Numbered from the stretch's first letter, positions 46,063 through 56,497 are shown. The stretch: 64,000 nucleotides of DNA from PALSA-693 sp963729695 (GCA_963729695.1 CAVSOT010000003.1:1364001-1428000); one strand, 5' to 3'. Notes: generated by a model not told the origin, from the sequence alone. Made by a program: numbers and translations.

Positions 46063-46903
46063 TTTCTGTTCCCTGTCCGTCACGCGGTGCGCTTAGATGG
46101 GGCCTGTTCGCGTTTGGTGGTCGGGGCTTGTCGGTAGTCTCCGCTGGAGTAAACGTCGCTGACGTACTTTGCTTCCTGGGCTGCTTGTTCGTTGCTTCTT
46201 CACCAGATTCGACTTTGGACGTGAGGTCGAGGGTGCTGAGGTCGCCGGCTCGGATGCGGAGGTCTTCGAGTTGGTTGGCGAGGGAGCGGAGGGTGGTTTC
46301 TTTGCTGGCGATGTCGGAGAGGGCGTGGCGGATGAGGTTGGTGAGGCGTTCGCGGGTGTAGCTGGCGATGCGTTGTTGGGCGTCGGAGAGCAGGCCGGTG
46401 TGGGCGGGGAGGGCTTGGAGGAATCTGCTCATGCGTAGGGTGAGGAGGCCTTGGTCGGCGGGGGTCCCGAAGATGAGGTCGAAGAGGCGGGCGATGGGTT
46501 GGGCCCGGGCGGGTGGGGGTGCGGTTTCGAGGTGGAGGGGGAGGTGGTCGGAGGTGGGGGGTGGGGGGAGGAAGAAGAAGGTGATAGGTAGATCGAAGGC
46601 TTGGGCGAAGGCGACGATCTCGTCGGCGTCGAAGTTGCGGACTTTGGTGGTCGTGTAGGAGCGCTCGGCGGCGGAGAAGGTGGCTTTGGACCAGCGGGCC
46701 CCCAGGTAGGGTTCGAGGGCGGCGGCGGCTTGGTCTTGGGTGAGGCGGCGCCAGTTGCGGGCTTGGGCCAGGTTGTAGGCGATAACCCGGTTGGGGGTGA
46801 TACCCCAGTAGGCGGGTTCGCCGGCCAGGGTGCGCAGGGGGGCCTCGACGTCGACGTCTGGGTTGGGGGTGGCGGGTTGGCCGCGTTTTCTACGCCCGGT
46901 CAT
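46016..46903 (-). CDS. XRE-like HTH regulator of the integrative element
   Basis: A 295-residue protein. The N-terminal third contains an XRE-type HTH (YNLAQARNWRRLTQDQAAAA, then WSKATFSAAERSYTTTKVRN), followed by DADEIVAFAQAFDLPITFFF, a common extension in phage-type XRE regulators. The C-terminal half is Ser/Thr/Gln rich and likely disordered. It lies between integrase and the divergent excisionase gene, so it is a good candidate for the control switch of the element. Confidence 0.8.
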   Translation of the reverse strand: MTGRRKRGQPATPNPDVDVEAPLRTLAGEPAYWGITPNRVIAYNLAQARNWRRLTQDQAAAALEPYLGARWSKATFSAAERSYTTTKVRNFDADEIVAFAQAFDLPITFFFLPPPPTSDHLPLHLETAPPPARAQPIARLFDLIFGTPADQGLLTLRMSRFLQALPAHTGLLSDAQQRIASYTRERLTNLIRHALSDIASKETTLRSLANQLEDLRIRAGDLSTLDLTSKVESGEEATNKQPRKQSTSATFTPAETTDKPRPPNANRPHLSAPRDGQGTENESYRPCSPADQGSG

Positions 46904-46975
46904 GTGCTGTGTGGTGTCGGTTGGTGTCCGCTGCTGTCCGCTGGTATTTCCTAGGCACGACTCTCATGCTACCGC

Positions 46976-47299
46976 TTGACTAATGACATGGGTGGGATTA
47001 TGGTCGGACGGCTGGTCGTCTCGTGGTATTCGCAGTGGTGGAGGGTGGTGGTGGGCTGTGTCATTGGGGAGCTGCCGGAGGTATTGACGATCGAGGAGGC
47101 CGCGGCGGTGTTGCGTATCGGGCGCACCGCCGCGTATGCGCTGGCTCGCCGCTATCGGCTGTCGGAGGGCCGTCAGGGGCTGCCGGTGGTGTCGTTGGGC
47201 CGGTCGCTGCGGGTGCCGCGCCGGGCGCTCGAGGCAATCTTGGCCGACCCAGGCCGCCTGTGGGGTTGGGGGCCGGGCTCGGATTATGCGGCCTCGTGA
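46976..47299 (+). CDS. Excisionase-like helix-turn-helix protein
   Basis: The core (VLTIEEAAAVLRIGRTAAYA, then LPVVSLGRSLRVPRRALEAI) is a MerR-like HTH_17/excisionase fold that binds att DNA and biases the integrase to excision. ATG 46976 adds 26 hydrophobic/aromatic residues that homologues lack; GTG at 47048 or 47051 would give the usual size. It is divergent from the XRE regulator and overlaps the next gene by 14 bp. Confidence 0.8.
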   Translation: MTNDMGGIMVGRLVVSWYSQWWRVVVGCVIGELPEVLTIEEAAAVLRIGRTAAYALARRYRLSEGRQGLPVVSLGRSLRVPRRALEAILADPGRLWGWGPGSDYAAS

Positions 47300-47840
47300 G
47301 GACGTCCCAGCGTCGAATGGCCGCGCGTCGCAGGCCCGAGGCTCGAAGCGTCGAGTAGTGGTGTTGGAGGCGGGGTGCGGGCCGATGCGGGCCCGGCTGG
47401 GCCCGACGGCGTGGGTGGTCCTCGAAGAGCTGCTGCTGCGAGCCGACCCGGCCGGCCAGGTCGGGGAGGGGGTGCGCGGCCTGGCCGCCGGCCTGGGCCT
47501 CGATAAGGACACGGTGGCCCGGGGGTTGCGGCGCTTGCGGGCCGCTGGGCTGGTCACCGTCGTTGTCCCGGCCGGCTACGCGGTCGACATGTCGGCCTGT
47601 CATGGGATCAGTGTGACCTTCGCCGGCGACGCCGACCAGTCCCGTCCCCACCATCCCGACAGGCCGGGCCCGGCCACGCTCCCCGGAGCGGTAGCGCCCG
47701 CCGCTCACAGCGATGCCGACCGGCACGTAGGCCCGGCCAGACGAGCCCAGACCAGGAGTAATGGTGTTTCCGCCGGCCAGGTCAGCCTGTTCGATTTCCA
47801 AGACGGCCACAGCCACGGCGACGGCCGGGTGTCGGGGTGA
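47286..47840 (+). CDS. Winged-helix protein of the mobilization operon
   Basis: A 184-residue protein from ATG 47286, overlapping the excisionase gene. The centre is a winged helix (GPTAWVVLEELLLRADPAGQ, then GLAAGLGLDKDTVARGLRRL and AAGLVTVVVPAGYAV). The rest is low complexity up to a conserved end (VSAGQVSLFDFQDGHSHGDG). Such proteins sit just upstream of MobF relaxase genes in actinobacterial elements, where they may control replication or transfer genes. The relaxase start follows 7 bp later. Confidence 0.7.
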   Translation: MRPREDVPASNGRASQARGSKRRVVVLEAGCGPMRARLGPTAWVVLEELLLRADPAGQVGEGVRGLAAGLGLDKDTVARGLRRLRAAGLVTVVVPAGYAVDMSACHGISVTFAGDADQSRPHHPDRPGPATLPGAVAPAAHSDADRHVGPARRAQTRSNGVSAGQVSLFDFQDGHSHGDGRVSG

Positions 47841-47847
47841 GTGGACG

Positions 47848-50800
47848 ATGTTGCGGATCTCGAAGTTGACCGACGCCGAGTACGTGCTGGGTCAGGTGGC
47901 GTCGGGACTGGAGGACTACTACTTGGGTTCGGGGGAGGCGCCGGGGGTGTGGGCCGGGCGGCTGGCGGCCGGACTGGGTTTGGAGGGGGTGGTCGACGGC
48001 GAGGTGTTGCGGGCGTTGCTCGACCGGCATCATCCTGAGACTGGCTTGCCGCTGGTGGTGGGGGCCAGGTCGGTGATGGTGAAGGCGTTCGATGTCACCT
48101 TCTCGGCCCCCAAGTCGGTGTCGCTGCTGCACGCTCTGGGGGATCCGGTCACGGCCAGTGTGGTGGGTATCGCTCATGTGGAAGCGGTCGCCGCCGCCCT
48201 GGAGTTTCTAGAAGCGCACGCCGCGGTGACCCGCCGCCAGGTGGACGGGGTACGCCGCCGGGTGGGGACGTCGGGGTGGATGGCGGCCACCTTCGTGCAT
48301 CGGACCAGCCGGGAGGGCGACCCCCAATTGCACACCCACACCGTCATCCCCAACCTTGTCCACAGGACGGACGGCCGGTGGGTGTCGATCGACGCCGCCG
48401 AGTTGTACCGGTGGGGCAAGGCGGCCGGGTCGATCTACCAGGAGCAGCTGCGCCGCCATCTGGCCGACCGCCTGGGGGTGACCTGGGGGCCGGACCGCAA
48501 CGGCTGCCGGGAACTGGCCGGCGTCGACGAGAGCATGCTGCGGGTGTTCTCCAAGCGTTCCGCCCAAATCGAGCAGCACCTGGCCGCCGCCGGCAGCGCC
48601 CCGGCGACGGCAAAGGAGCGGATGGAGGCCGACGAGCGGGCCTCGCTGGCCACCCGCCGCCACAAGAATCCGGCCTGGACCCACGCCGTGCTGTCCGCCC
48701 GCTGGCAGGCCGAGGCGGCGTCGATCGGTCTGCCGACCGGCGCCGGCCTGCTCAAGCGGCTCCGCCAGGCGGCCGGGACCGGCCCGGCCAAGCCGACCAT
48801 CCGGGCGGTCTTCGACCTGTTGGTCGACCCCGAGATCGGGTTGTGCGCCCGCGACTCCCGCTTCGGAGCGGCCCAGACGATCGAACGGATCGCCGCGGCC
48901 GGGGCCGGCACCCTGTCGGTCAGCGAGATCACCGGCCTGGCCCGACGGTTCCTCCACTCCGATCTGGTGGTCCGCCTGATCGACCGGGACCCGTCGGGGC
49001 GGACCCCGCCCCGCTACAGCACCCGAGCCCACCGACAGATTGAGGACCGCCTCCTCGACCACCTGGAGGTCGTCTCGGGGCGCACCACCGCCGGGGTGCC
49101 CACCAGAGTGGTGGAGCAGGCGATCGCCGCCAGCCCGAGCCTGGGCGACGACCAGACCGGGGCCGTCCGAGCCTTGTGCGGGCCCGGCTCGGCCCTGCGC
49201 ATGTTGACTGCCCCGGCCGGGCACGGCAAGACCACCACCCTGGCCACCGCGGTGGCGGCCGTGGAGGCGGCCGGTCGGGCCGTGCTGGTGGTATCGACCA
49301 CCAACCAGGCCGTCGTCCAGCTCCGCGAGGCCGGCCTGCCCGCCATGACCGTGGCCCGCTTCGCTCTCGACCGTCCCCATCTGGCCGACGGCACCGTCTT
49401 CATCTGCGACGAGTTCTCCCAGCTGCCCACCCGGGAAGCCGACACCCTCCTGGCGGCCGCGGCCGCCTGCCGGAGCGGGCAGGTGTGGATGGTCGGCGAC
49501 CCCCTCCAAGCCCAGCCCGTGGCCGCCGGCGGTCTGGCCCGCTATCTGACCGCAGCTCATCCGTCCGAACCATCGGGACAGCCCCGCATGGTCAGCGCGG
49601 GCCTGTCGGTAAACCGCCGCCAGGCCGACCCGGCCGAGCAGGCCGCCCTCGGCTGTCTGCGAGCCGGGGACGTCCCCGCCAGCCAGACACTACGAGACGC
49701 CCACGGCTGGGAGCACCATGCCGAGGACCCGGCCCGGGCCCTCCAGGCCATGGCCACCGCGGTCACCGCCGACATCGCCCGCTACGGCGCCCGCCAGGTG
49801 GCGGCGCTGGCCGTCACCCACACCGACTGCGAGCATCTCGCCGACCGGATCCGAGCCCAACTCATCTCGGCCGGCCAGATCGCCGGGCCCGCCCTGGACG
49901 GGCCGGGCTATGCCGGGCGCCGCCGCTACCAGGCCGGGGACCGGATCCTGCTGCACGCCCACCTGCGCCTCCCCCCCGACATCGGCGGCGGCCGCCTCTA
50001 TAACGGCGCCACCGCCACCGTGGTCGCGGCAGGGCCGTCCGGGCTGCTCATCGAACCTGACCGCCCCCCAACCCCGACAGGCCAGGCCAGACCGTTGAGG
50101 TTCCCGCCGGCTTGGTGCAAGGCCACACCCCCGACGGTCGACCCTACCTGTCGCACGCCTGGGCTCGCACTATCGACGGGGTCCAGGGCGGCACGTTCGC
50201 CCAGGTCCACCTATTGGCCACCCCGGCCATCGACCGCTACCGGGGTTACGTGGGCCAATCCCGGGGCGTGCAACCCACGCATACCTGGAACACCATTCCC
50301 GCCGTTGACGACGACCACGGCGGAAGGGTGGTCACCGCTACCGGCACCCCCGCCGAGCAGGTCGGTGTCGGCCTGGCCCGAGCGCAACCCAAATCCTTCG
50401 CCGCCCTCGACGACCCCTGGCGGGCCGACCGCAACCTGCGGGTCGCCATCGACCGGCACCGACAGATACTGGCCCACCCGCCGCCCGACGTCACCGGCGA
50501 CCTCGACACGGCCCGGGCGTGGCAGGCTCGAGCCCAACGTGACCTCGCCGACAGCCAGGCCCGGGCCCGCCACAGCCAAGAAGAGCTGGCGGCCACCGCC
50601 GGCCTGCGGGGCCTCACCCGTAGCAGCCGGGACCGCCACGCCCGAGCCCGCACCAACCTGGACGCCAACAAACGGGTGATCGACTACCACGCCGAGCAGC
50701 TCGCCCAGCGCACCGCCGCCCTCGAAAGTCTCCAGACGGCCGCCGACCACGCCCAACGCTTCCAGCAAGCCCACGCCTGGCGTCACACCCGCGTCCACCG

Positions 50801-51188
50801 GCTCGAAACCCAACTCGGCGCCCACTGGGCCGCCGTCGTAGTGGCAGCAGCCCGAACAGGCGACCCCTACGCCTACGGACAGCGCCCCCTCCAACACGCC
50901 CGCCAGCACCTCCAACAACAGCTCGACCAAGCAGCACTCCACCCGACAACAGCACCAGCAGCAGCGTCGGCGTCGACCATCTCGGCGTCGACGGTCGCAG
51001 ACGTCGATCAGGCCCGCCAAGCCCTCGCCGACCTCGACACCGCCATCGCCCAGGTCCGCCCAGCCCCCACCATGCCCCGGTCAGCCGCCACCCGAGCCGC
51101 CCCCAGGACCGACATCCACACCCTCCACCAGCACTACCAACACGTCGTCGAACACACCCCCCAGCCCGGGATGCAACCCCAGCTGTGA
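47848..51188 (+). CDS. MobF (TrwC/TraA-like) relaxase-helicase, split by 5-bp duplication
   Basis: The first frame from ATG 47848 has the relaxase domain: Tyr12 and Tyr23-24 at the start, and the metal-binding His triad at 151, 162 and 164 (FVH and LHTHTVIPN). The helicase domain has Walker A (PAGHGKTTTLA near 455) and Walker B (VFICDEFSQLP near 517). Near 50085 a tandem GGCCA duplication (GGCCAGGCCA) breaks the frame; the rest (VEVPAGLVQGHTPDGRPYLS, WARTIDGVQGGTFAQVHLLA, then a long coiled-coil tail) continues to 51188. Corrected length about 1110 residues. It would nick oriT and unwind the strand for transfer. No T4 coupling protein or secretion genes are seen, so the element is mobilizable, not self-transmissible. 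Confidence 0.87.
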
Positions 51189-51436
51189 GTCCCCGGCCAC
51201 GGCCAGGCCCACGCAGATTCGCGGACGCCGCTATGACGTCCCGGTGGCGGGACCGCCTACCGCTCCGGCTTCTACTTGGCCATCAGATCAGATACGAAGC
51301 GGATCTGGCCGCCGGGCGGCGGTGACCCGTCAGACGGGTCGCCTAACACCAGTGGCAAATTGGGTATCTTCGCGGTGGTGCCGGCGAGAGGGGCTCGGCG
51401 CGGTTGCTTCCCTGTCGACGATGATTTGAGGTCTTC

Positions 51437-52112
51437 GTGTCAATCAGCGTGCTTGACCGCGAGTTGTACGACATCAATCTGGCCGCGTCTGTGCTTCACA
51501 TGCCCCCCTCTACGTTGCAATGGTGGCTGGAGGGCGGCATGCGCAACCACACGCGATACCCGCCCGTCATCCGAGAGGAACCGACTGGAAGCAAGACCGT
51601 GACCTGGGGAGAGCTGGTCGAGGGCGCGCTACCTGCTGGGATACCGCCGCGACCTGAGGGTCCGCTTGGCTGAGCTTCGCGGCTGGATCGTGGCGACTCG
51701 GGAGAGGCTAGGCCTGCCCTATCCGCTCGCTCACGAGCGGCCGTGGGTCGGGGAGGGACAACGCATCCTCGCCGAGGCCCAGAAGTCGTCGGGACTTCCT
51801 GAGGAGCTGTGGGCCATGTGGGTGGCCGACAGCGGCCAGATCCTGCTTACCGCGCCAGCCGAATCCTTCCTTGAACGGGTCGAGTTTGCCAACGATGAGG
51901 CCATCCGCATCCACCCGGTTGGCCCCGGGTCGCCGATTATCATTGATCCGCTGATCCGATTCGGGACGGCTACCGTCAGGGGGATCCCGACTGAGGCGGT
52001 TGCCGAGCAGATCGAGGCCGGGGATCCTGTCGAGATGGTGGCTGCGGACTTCAACCTTGATCTTGCCGAGATAGCCGCCGTTCTCAGCTACGAGCTTCCC
52101 GCGGCTGCCTAA
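51437..52112 (+). pseudogene. DUF433-type antitoxin-like protein, one frameshift
   Basis: Read as one gene of about 225 residues. Part 1 (to about 51630) has LYDINLAASVLHMPPSTLQW, a MerR-like N-terminal domain; part 2 has LRGWIVATRERLGLPYPLAH and the C-terminal DUF433 HTH (IIIDPLIRFGTATVRGIPTE, then VEMVAADFNLDLAEIAAVLS). One extra G near 51625 (GAGGGCGCG) separates them. DUF433 proteins accompany PIN-like toxins, as here. Confidence 0.72.
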
Positions 52113-52127
52113 TCGGCCAAGGCGACG

Positions 52128-52553
52128 GTGGCCATCCGCTTCTACGTCGACGCTGACCTGATCGGCCTTGGAAAGCTACTCGTCCAGGTCCGAACGGACG
52201 TGACCTACGCCGGTGACCCGGGCGGCCTGGGTATCGACAAGCGACCGCGACCTCCCAGCCCGGTCCAGCCGGGCGATCGCGACGTCGATTGGATCCCGAT
52301 AGTCGCCGCCAACGGATGGATCGTGGTCACCAAGGATCGCCATATGCGCACCCGGCCGGCCGAACAACAGCTCATTCAGCAGTCCCTCGCCCGTCACGTG
52401 CGCATCGAAGGATCGCCCGGCTCACGACGGTTACGTAAGTGGGACCAGCTGGAGATCCTTATCAACGGCTGGCGTGGCATCGAAAGACTCCTGGAAGAGA
52501 CGGGTCCCTGGATCTACGTGGCGTCACGGACACGTTTACGCCGAGAGTTGTAG
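52128..52553 (+). CDS. PIN-like domain protein, putative toxin
   Basis: A 141-residue protein with PIN-like acidic residues: FYVDADLIGLGKLL at the start, DVDWIPIVAANGWIVVTKDR in the centre, and a C-terminal helical region (EILINGWRGIERLLEETGPW). This is the VapC45/DUF5615-like nuclease type found after DUF433 genes. It starts with GTG 15 bp after its partner's stop. Likely a metal-dependent RNase inhibited by the partner; cargo of the integrative element. Confidence 0.7.
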   Translation: MAIRFYVDADLIGLGKLLVQVRTDVTYAGDPGGLGIDKRPRPPSPVQPGDRDVDWIPIVAANGWIVVTKDRHMRTRPAEQQLIQQSLARHVRIEGSPGSRRLRKWDQLEILINGWRGIERLLEETGPWIYVASRTRLRREL

Positions 52554-53085
52554 TCCGTGCGGTGGCCTAAGACTGGTGGCAGGGTCCGTCCCCAAATCCC
52601 CGACGTCCCTCGACACGGCGCCGAACTAGCTGGATAAGCGCATCGAGGCGCATCAGGGTCTGCTGACCACAACCGTCATACAGCGTCAAGGATCAACGGC
52701 CACGAGTGACCCTCGAGAACAGCACACACAGCGGCTCACTCTCGAATGCAACATCCAACGCCGACATTGACACCAAGTCCATCCATCACATCAGCATGAC
52801 CAACTCTCTGACTTCCTCTCCGTTCATCACACCAAAATTCCAAGAAGCAGACATTTGCCACCGGTTCCCGGAGGCCTTCCCCCGGTGCCGTGGTGCTGGT
52901 CTGAGAAGGCCGGACGACTCTCTCCGCCCCTAGGAGGATGCAGAACCACGGTTGGTGGCGACGCGTTGCACCAGTGTCACGCATTCCACGACGACGTGTC
53001 CTTCCGGCGGTTTCAGAGTAGGGGCATTGCCGTGAGGACCGCGCCTACGTCGCCCGTCTTGTTGAGTCCTCCCCCACTGGTCGGG
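52554..53085. other. No supportable gene
   Basis: About 530 bases after the PIN-like gene, locally less GC-rich around 52700-52850. It may hold the right end of the integrative element, but I found no copy of the tRNA-Arg 3' sequence here. Confidence 0.35.
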
Positions 53086-53640
53086 TGTCTATCGGATGGC
53101 GGTGATGTCCTCCCAGCGGCGACGCCACCGGGGAGCGTTGACGGGTTCACCAGCCTCGATAGCCCACGGCCGGCTCCGTGGCGGCGTGCAGTTCCTTCTG
53201 CCATTGCTCTGGGGTCCCGGCGTCGATGACCAGCCCGGAGCGGCACGAAGAGCGCGTTCACCCCGATCACGTGGGTGTGGACGCTCCCGCCTGTGGTCGA
53301 CTTCAGTTCCGAGCGGACCCGCCGGCGGATCCACTCCAGTCGGGGAACCGGCACCCCCTCGACCATCGCTTCGCCTATCTCCAACACCGCGGCCACAATC
53401 CAGCGCAAGACGTCGGCTTCGCCCTCGGCGACAGGGGGTGGGCTGAGCCACCTCTCCACAATGGGCCAACAGGACTTGCAGACCCGGCGGGCGCCGGTCA
53501 CCAAGCAGGTCCAACCCTGGTTCGGTCACAATCCGCACTTGAGGTCGACCGCACAGGGTGCGTGTCGGCCATTCCGCCCCTGGCCGGGAGGGGTCGCTGC
53601 TTCCTGACCCTCTGGGGCGGCGAGACGACGCCGCTTCCTC
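53086..53640 (-). pseudogene. Zinc-ribbon / helical hypothetical protein remnant
   Basis: Three minus-strand frames each carry part of one protein: TRTLCGRPQVRIVTEPGLDL (first Cys), RRVCKSCWPIVERWLSPPPV (Cys-x2-Cys), then LRWIVAAVLEIGEAMVEGVP and VHTHVIGVNALFVPLRAG, and in a further frame LVIDAGTPEQWQKELHAATE. At least two indels are needed to join them. Function unknown. Confidence 0.5.
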
Positions 53641-53950
53641 CGGCACGTCCGGCGAGGTGGACCGTGCCCGCCCACCCTCCGGCGAGCTCCACCGGGGTCA
53701 CCTCACGTGATCCGACCTGCAGAGGCCACTACGGTGCCACACGGCCCACGATAGGCCCGGTATGGGTTCACCGGACCAGGACCCCGCCCCGCGTCGACTA
53801 TACTTCCCCCATCGGCACCGATGCCGGACGCCCGGACTCGCGGCTGAGTTATGCAGTATCCCGGAACGGCACTTATTCGGGTGATCCACCTGCTGAGCGA
53901 CCCGCCCGGGGAAAATCTTCTCGGGCGGAGCTCGGACAGGGAGGATCGTC

Positions 53951-54993
53951 ATGGTCTGGTCTCCGCAGGTTCGCCGGGTCGCCCGTGAGGGTGGCGGCGA
54001 GCGTTTCGTTGTTGGTCATCGGCTGGTGGACGAGTTCTTGGAGTTCGCCGCTAGCCGGGCCCGGCCGAACACGGTGCTGGCGTACGCGCACGATCTGAAG
54101 GCGTTCTTCACTATCGTCGCCAAGGAGCCGGTTGAGGTGCGGCCGGCGGATGTGATGGCGTTTGTGACCGCGCAGCGCCGGCCGCGGCCAGGGGCGGAGA
54201 AGGTGGTGCGGATCTCTGATCGCGAGTCGGGACTATCGACCTCGACGATCCGCAGGCGTCTGGCCGCGGTCTCGGCGTTCTACGGGTATCTGATCACCCG
54301 CGGGGATGTGGGAGTGGAGACCAACCCGGTCCCTAGAGGCCTGCCGACTCGCAAGACACGGCGCAGAGCTGCGGGGCCAGCCGCTGGTGCGAGCGGTGCG
54401 CCGCTTGCCGCGCATCTTGGATCCCGAGGAGCTGGCCGCGTTGATGGCGGCGCTGCGCACCGATCGTGATCGGGCCATGGTGCAGGCCATGGCGCTGGGC
54501 GGTCTGCGCCGGGCCGAGGTGATCGGCCTTCGCCTGGAGGATCTGCGTCTGGGTGAGTGGCGGGTGTTCGTGGCCGAGGGCAAGGGCGGCCATCAGCGGC
54601 TGGTGCCGGTCTCGCCCAGCTTCTTCGCCACCGTCGCCTCGTACATGAACAACGAGCGACCCGCGAAGGCGCCGACTGACCGGCTGTTCGTGGTGTTGAA
54701 AGGACCCCGCCGTGGCCAGGCGCTGTCGATCGGAGGGCCTGGATGAGATCATCTCCGGCGCCCGGGCCCGGGCCGGGCTGGTGCACGGCACCTGCCACGA
54801 ACTGCGACACACCTGCCTGACCCGGCTGCGGGAGGCGGGCATGTCCATCGAGGCGCTGCAGGCCCAGGCCGGGCATCGCTCGATCGCCTCTACCCAGGTG
54901 TATCTGCATCTGGGGTCGGACTGGCTGGCTGGCGAGTATCGCCGGGCGGCCGAGGTGATCGAAGCCCAAGCGGCGATGGGGCTGGCCCGATGA
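53951..54993 (+). pseudogene. Tyrosine recombinase 1 of a same-strand recombinase cluster
   Basis: With two +1 shifts (near 54370 and 54725) the gene reads as a complete XerD-like recombinase of about 347 residues: core-binding domain FLEFAASRARPNTVLAYAHD, catalytic Arg in LGGLRRAEVIGLRLEDL, Lys in VAEGKGGHQRLVPV, THELRHTCLTRL-like His-x2-Arg (HELRHTCLTRLREAG) and GHRSIASTQVYLHL with Tyr. It ends with a 4-bp ATGA overlap onto the next recombinase gene. All catalytic residues remain. Confidence 0.75.
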
Positions 54994-56119
54994 GCGCCGC
55001 CACCGCTGCGGCCGCCGCTCCTGCACCGGTGGTCGAACTGCCCCGTGCTTGGGCCGAGATCACTCATCGGGCACCGATGCTGGCCGAGACCATGACCGCC
55101 TATCTGGAGGAACTCGCCGGTCGGCTCTCGCCGGCCAGTGTGGCCGTCGGCAGAGAGCTGTCTGCGCCAATTCGCCCTGCACGTGATCGCTACTGACAGC
55201 TCCTGCATCTCAGCAGCCGATGTCACCGCCATCCATGTGGGCAGCTGGTGTGTTGCGCTGTCGGCTCGGTGGGGTTCGCGCCGCAAGCGGCCCGTGACCG
55301 CCGCCACGATCAACCAGAAGCTGGACGTTCTGCGGCGCTTCTTCGAGCACATCCGCGATGCGGGCTATCCCGACGCCCCTGCAGCAGTTGCCGATATTCC
55401 GTCCGCCGCGCAAGCCCCGGCGACCCAAACCCAAGAAGGCTACGAAGGAGGCAACACCGAGCCGGGCCGTGCTGCCGGAGATCACCTGGGACCAGATCGC
55501 CGCTCGGGCACCGCAGATGGTGGCCACGATGAAGGCGTACCTGGATCAGATCTCGGTCTCCCAGCGGGCCACCAGCGTGGGGGCGGCCTCGTTGGCGTTG
55601 CGTCACCTGGCCGCCTATCTCGATCGTCACAGAGCCGGACTGTTCGAGCGTTGCATCCATCACCCGATCCCACATCGAGGGCTACAAGCTCGCTCTAGCG
55701 GCCCGGCCGGGACAGAAAGGAACCATCTCGAAGACGACTATTCGCCACAACCTGGGCATGGTCCGAACCTTCTTCGAGCGGATCATCGACTGGGACTGGC
55801 AAGACGCGCCACGAAGGGTGCCGATCTTCGCCGGTGACATCCCCAAAGCCGACGAACCTCTCCCCAAGTTCTTGGACGACCCCACCGCGGCGAAGTTCAT
55901 GGCCACCCTGGCCGTCGATCCCGACCGGCGCCGACGGCTGCTGGTCGAACTGCTGGCTCGCACCGGGATGAGAGCCGGCGAGCTGGGAGGCATACGCGAC
56001 GACGCCATGTACCGCGTCGGCGACACCTGGTGGCTGCGCATCCCGATCGGGAAACTGCACAACGACCGCAACGTCCCCCTGCACCCGCTACTGGTCGGGC
56101 TGATCACCGACTATCAAGC
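54990..56119 (+). pseudogene. Tyrosine recombinases 2/3, fused and frameshifted
   Basis: Starting at ATG 54990 there is one core-binding domain (AWAEITHRAPMLAETMTAYL, then INQKLDVLRRFFEHIRDAGY), a linker (IFRPPRKPRRPKPKKATKEA), then a second, similar core-binding domain (ITWDQIAARAPQMVATMKAY, HNLGMVRTFFERIIDWDWQD), and finally part of a catalytic domain (LLARTGMRAGELGGI with the Arg, WWLRIPIGKLHNDRNVPLHP with the Lys). His-x2-Arg and Tyr are missing. Frame changes near 55150, 55380 and 55640 are all +1. The repeated N-terminal domains suggest that two neighbouring recombinase genes recombined into one. Confidence 0.65.
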
Positions 56120-56130
56120 CTGGCGGGGAC

Positions 56131-56469
56131 TTGCACTTCCAGGGTCGGATCGAAGGTCTCGAGCCGTCCGAGCTGGAGGAGTTCGTTGTTCACGAAGCGG
56201 GGCGGCTCAAGCGCGGGTTGCTGCGCAGCAAAGTCGGCTTCATGAGAACCTTCGTGCGGTTCCTGTACGCCACCGGGGTGACCGATCGTGACCTGTCATC
56301 GAGCGTGCCGTGGGTAGCGAACAGCCGTTTCGACGGGCTACCCACGAGCCTGGATCCTTCGGTCGGCTGTTTGGTGATGACGATGTCCGGTCGGGCGCTC
56401 AGGCTCTCGGCTCGGAGTGGCAGGGTAGGGGCGAGCATCTACGTGGTTGTCACCAGACCGAGTCGCTAG
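56131..56469 (+). pseudogene. Tyrosine recombinase N-terminal fragment
   Basis: About 80 residues match the core-binding domain of another recombinase: QGRIEGLEPSELEEFVVHEA, GLLRSKVGFMRTFVRFLYAT and SSSVPWVANSRFDGLPTSLD. After PSVG the frame becomes noise and the catalytic domain is absent. It lies directly after the fused genes on the same strand, completing the cluster. Confidence 0.55.
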
Positions 56470-56497
56470 CAATCGATTCAGGTACGACCCGGTGCGA

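Noticed and set aside
48208..49560. 450-residue antisense frame inside the MobF relaxase gene
   Set aside because: Gly/Asp/Arg-rich shadow of the relaxase codons; the relaxase frame has all catalytic motifs.
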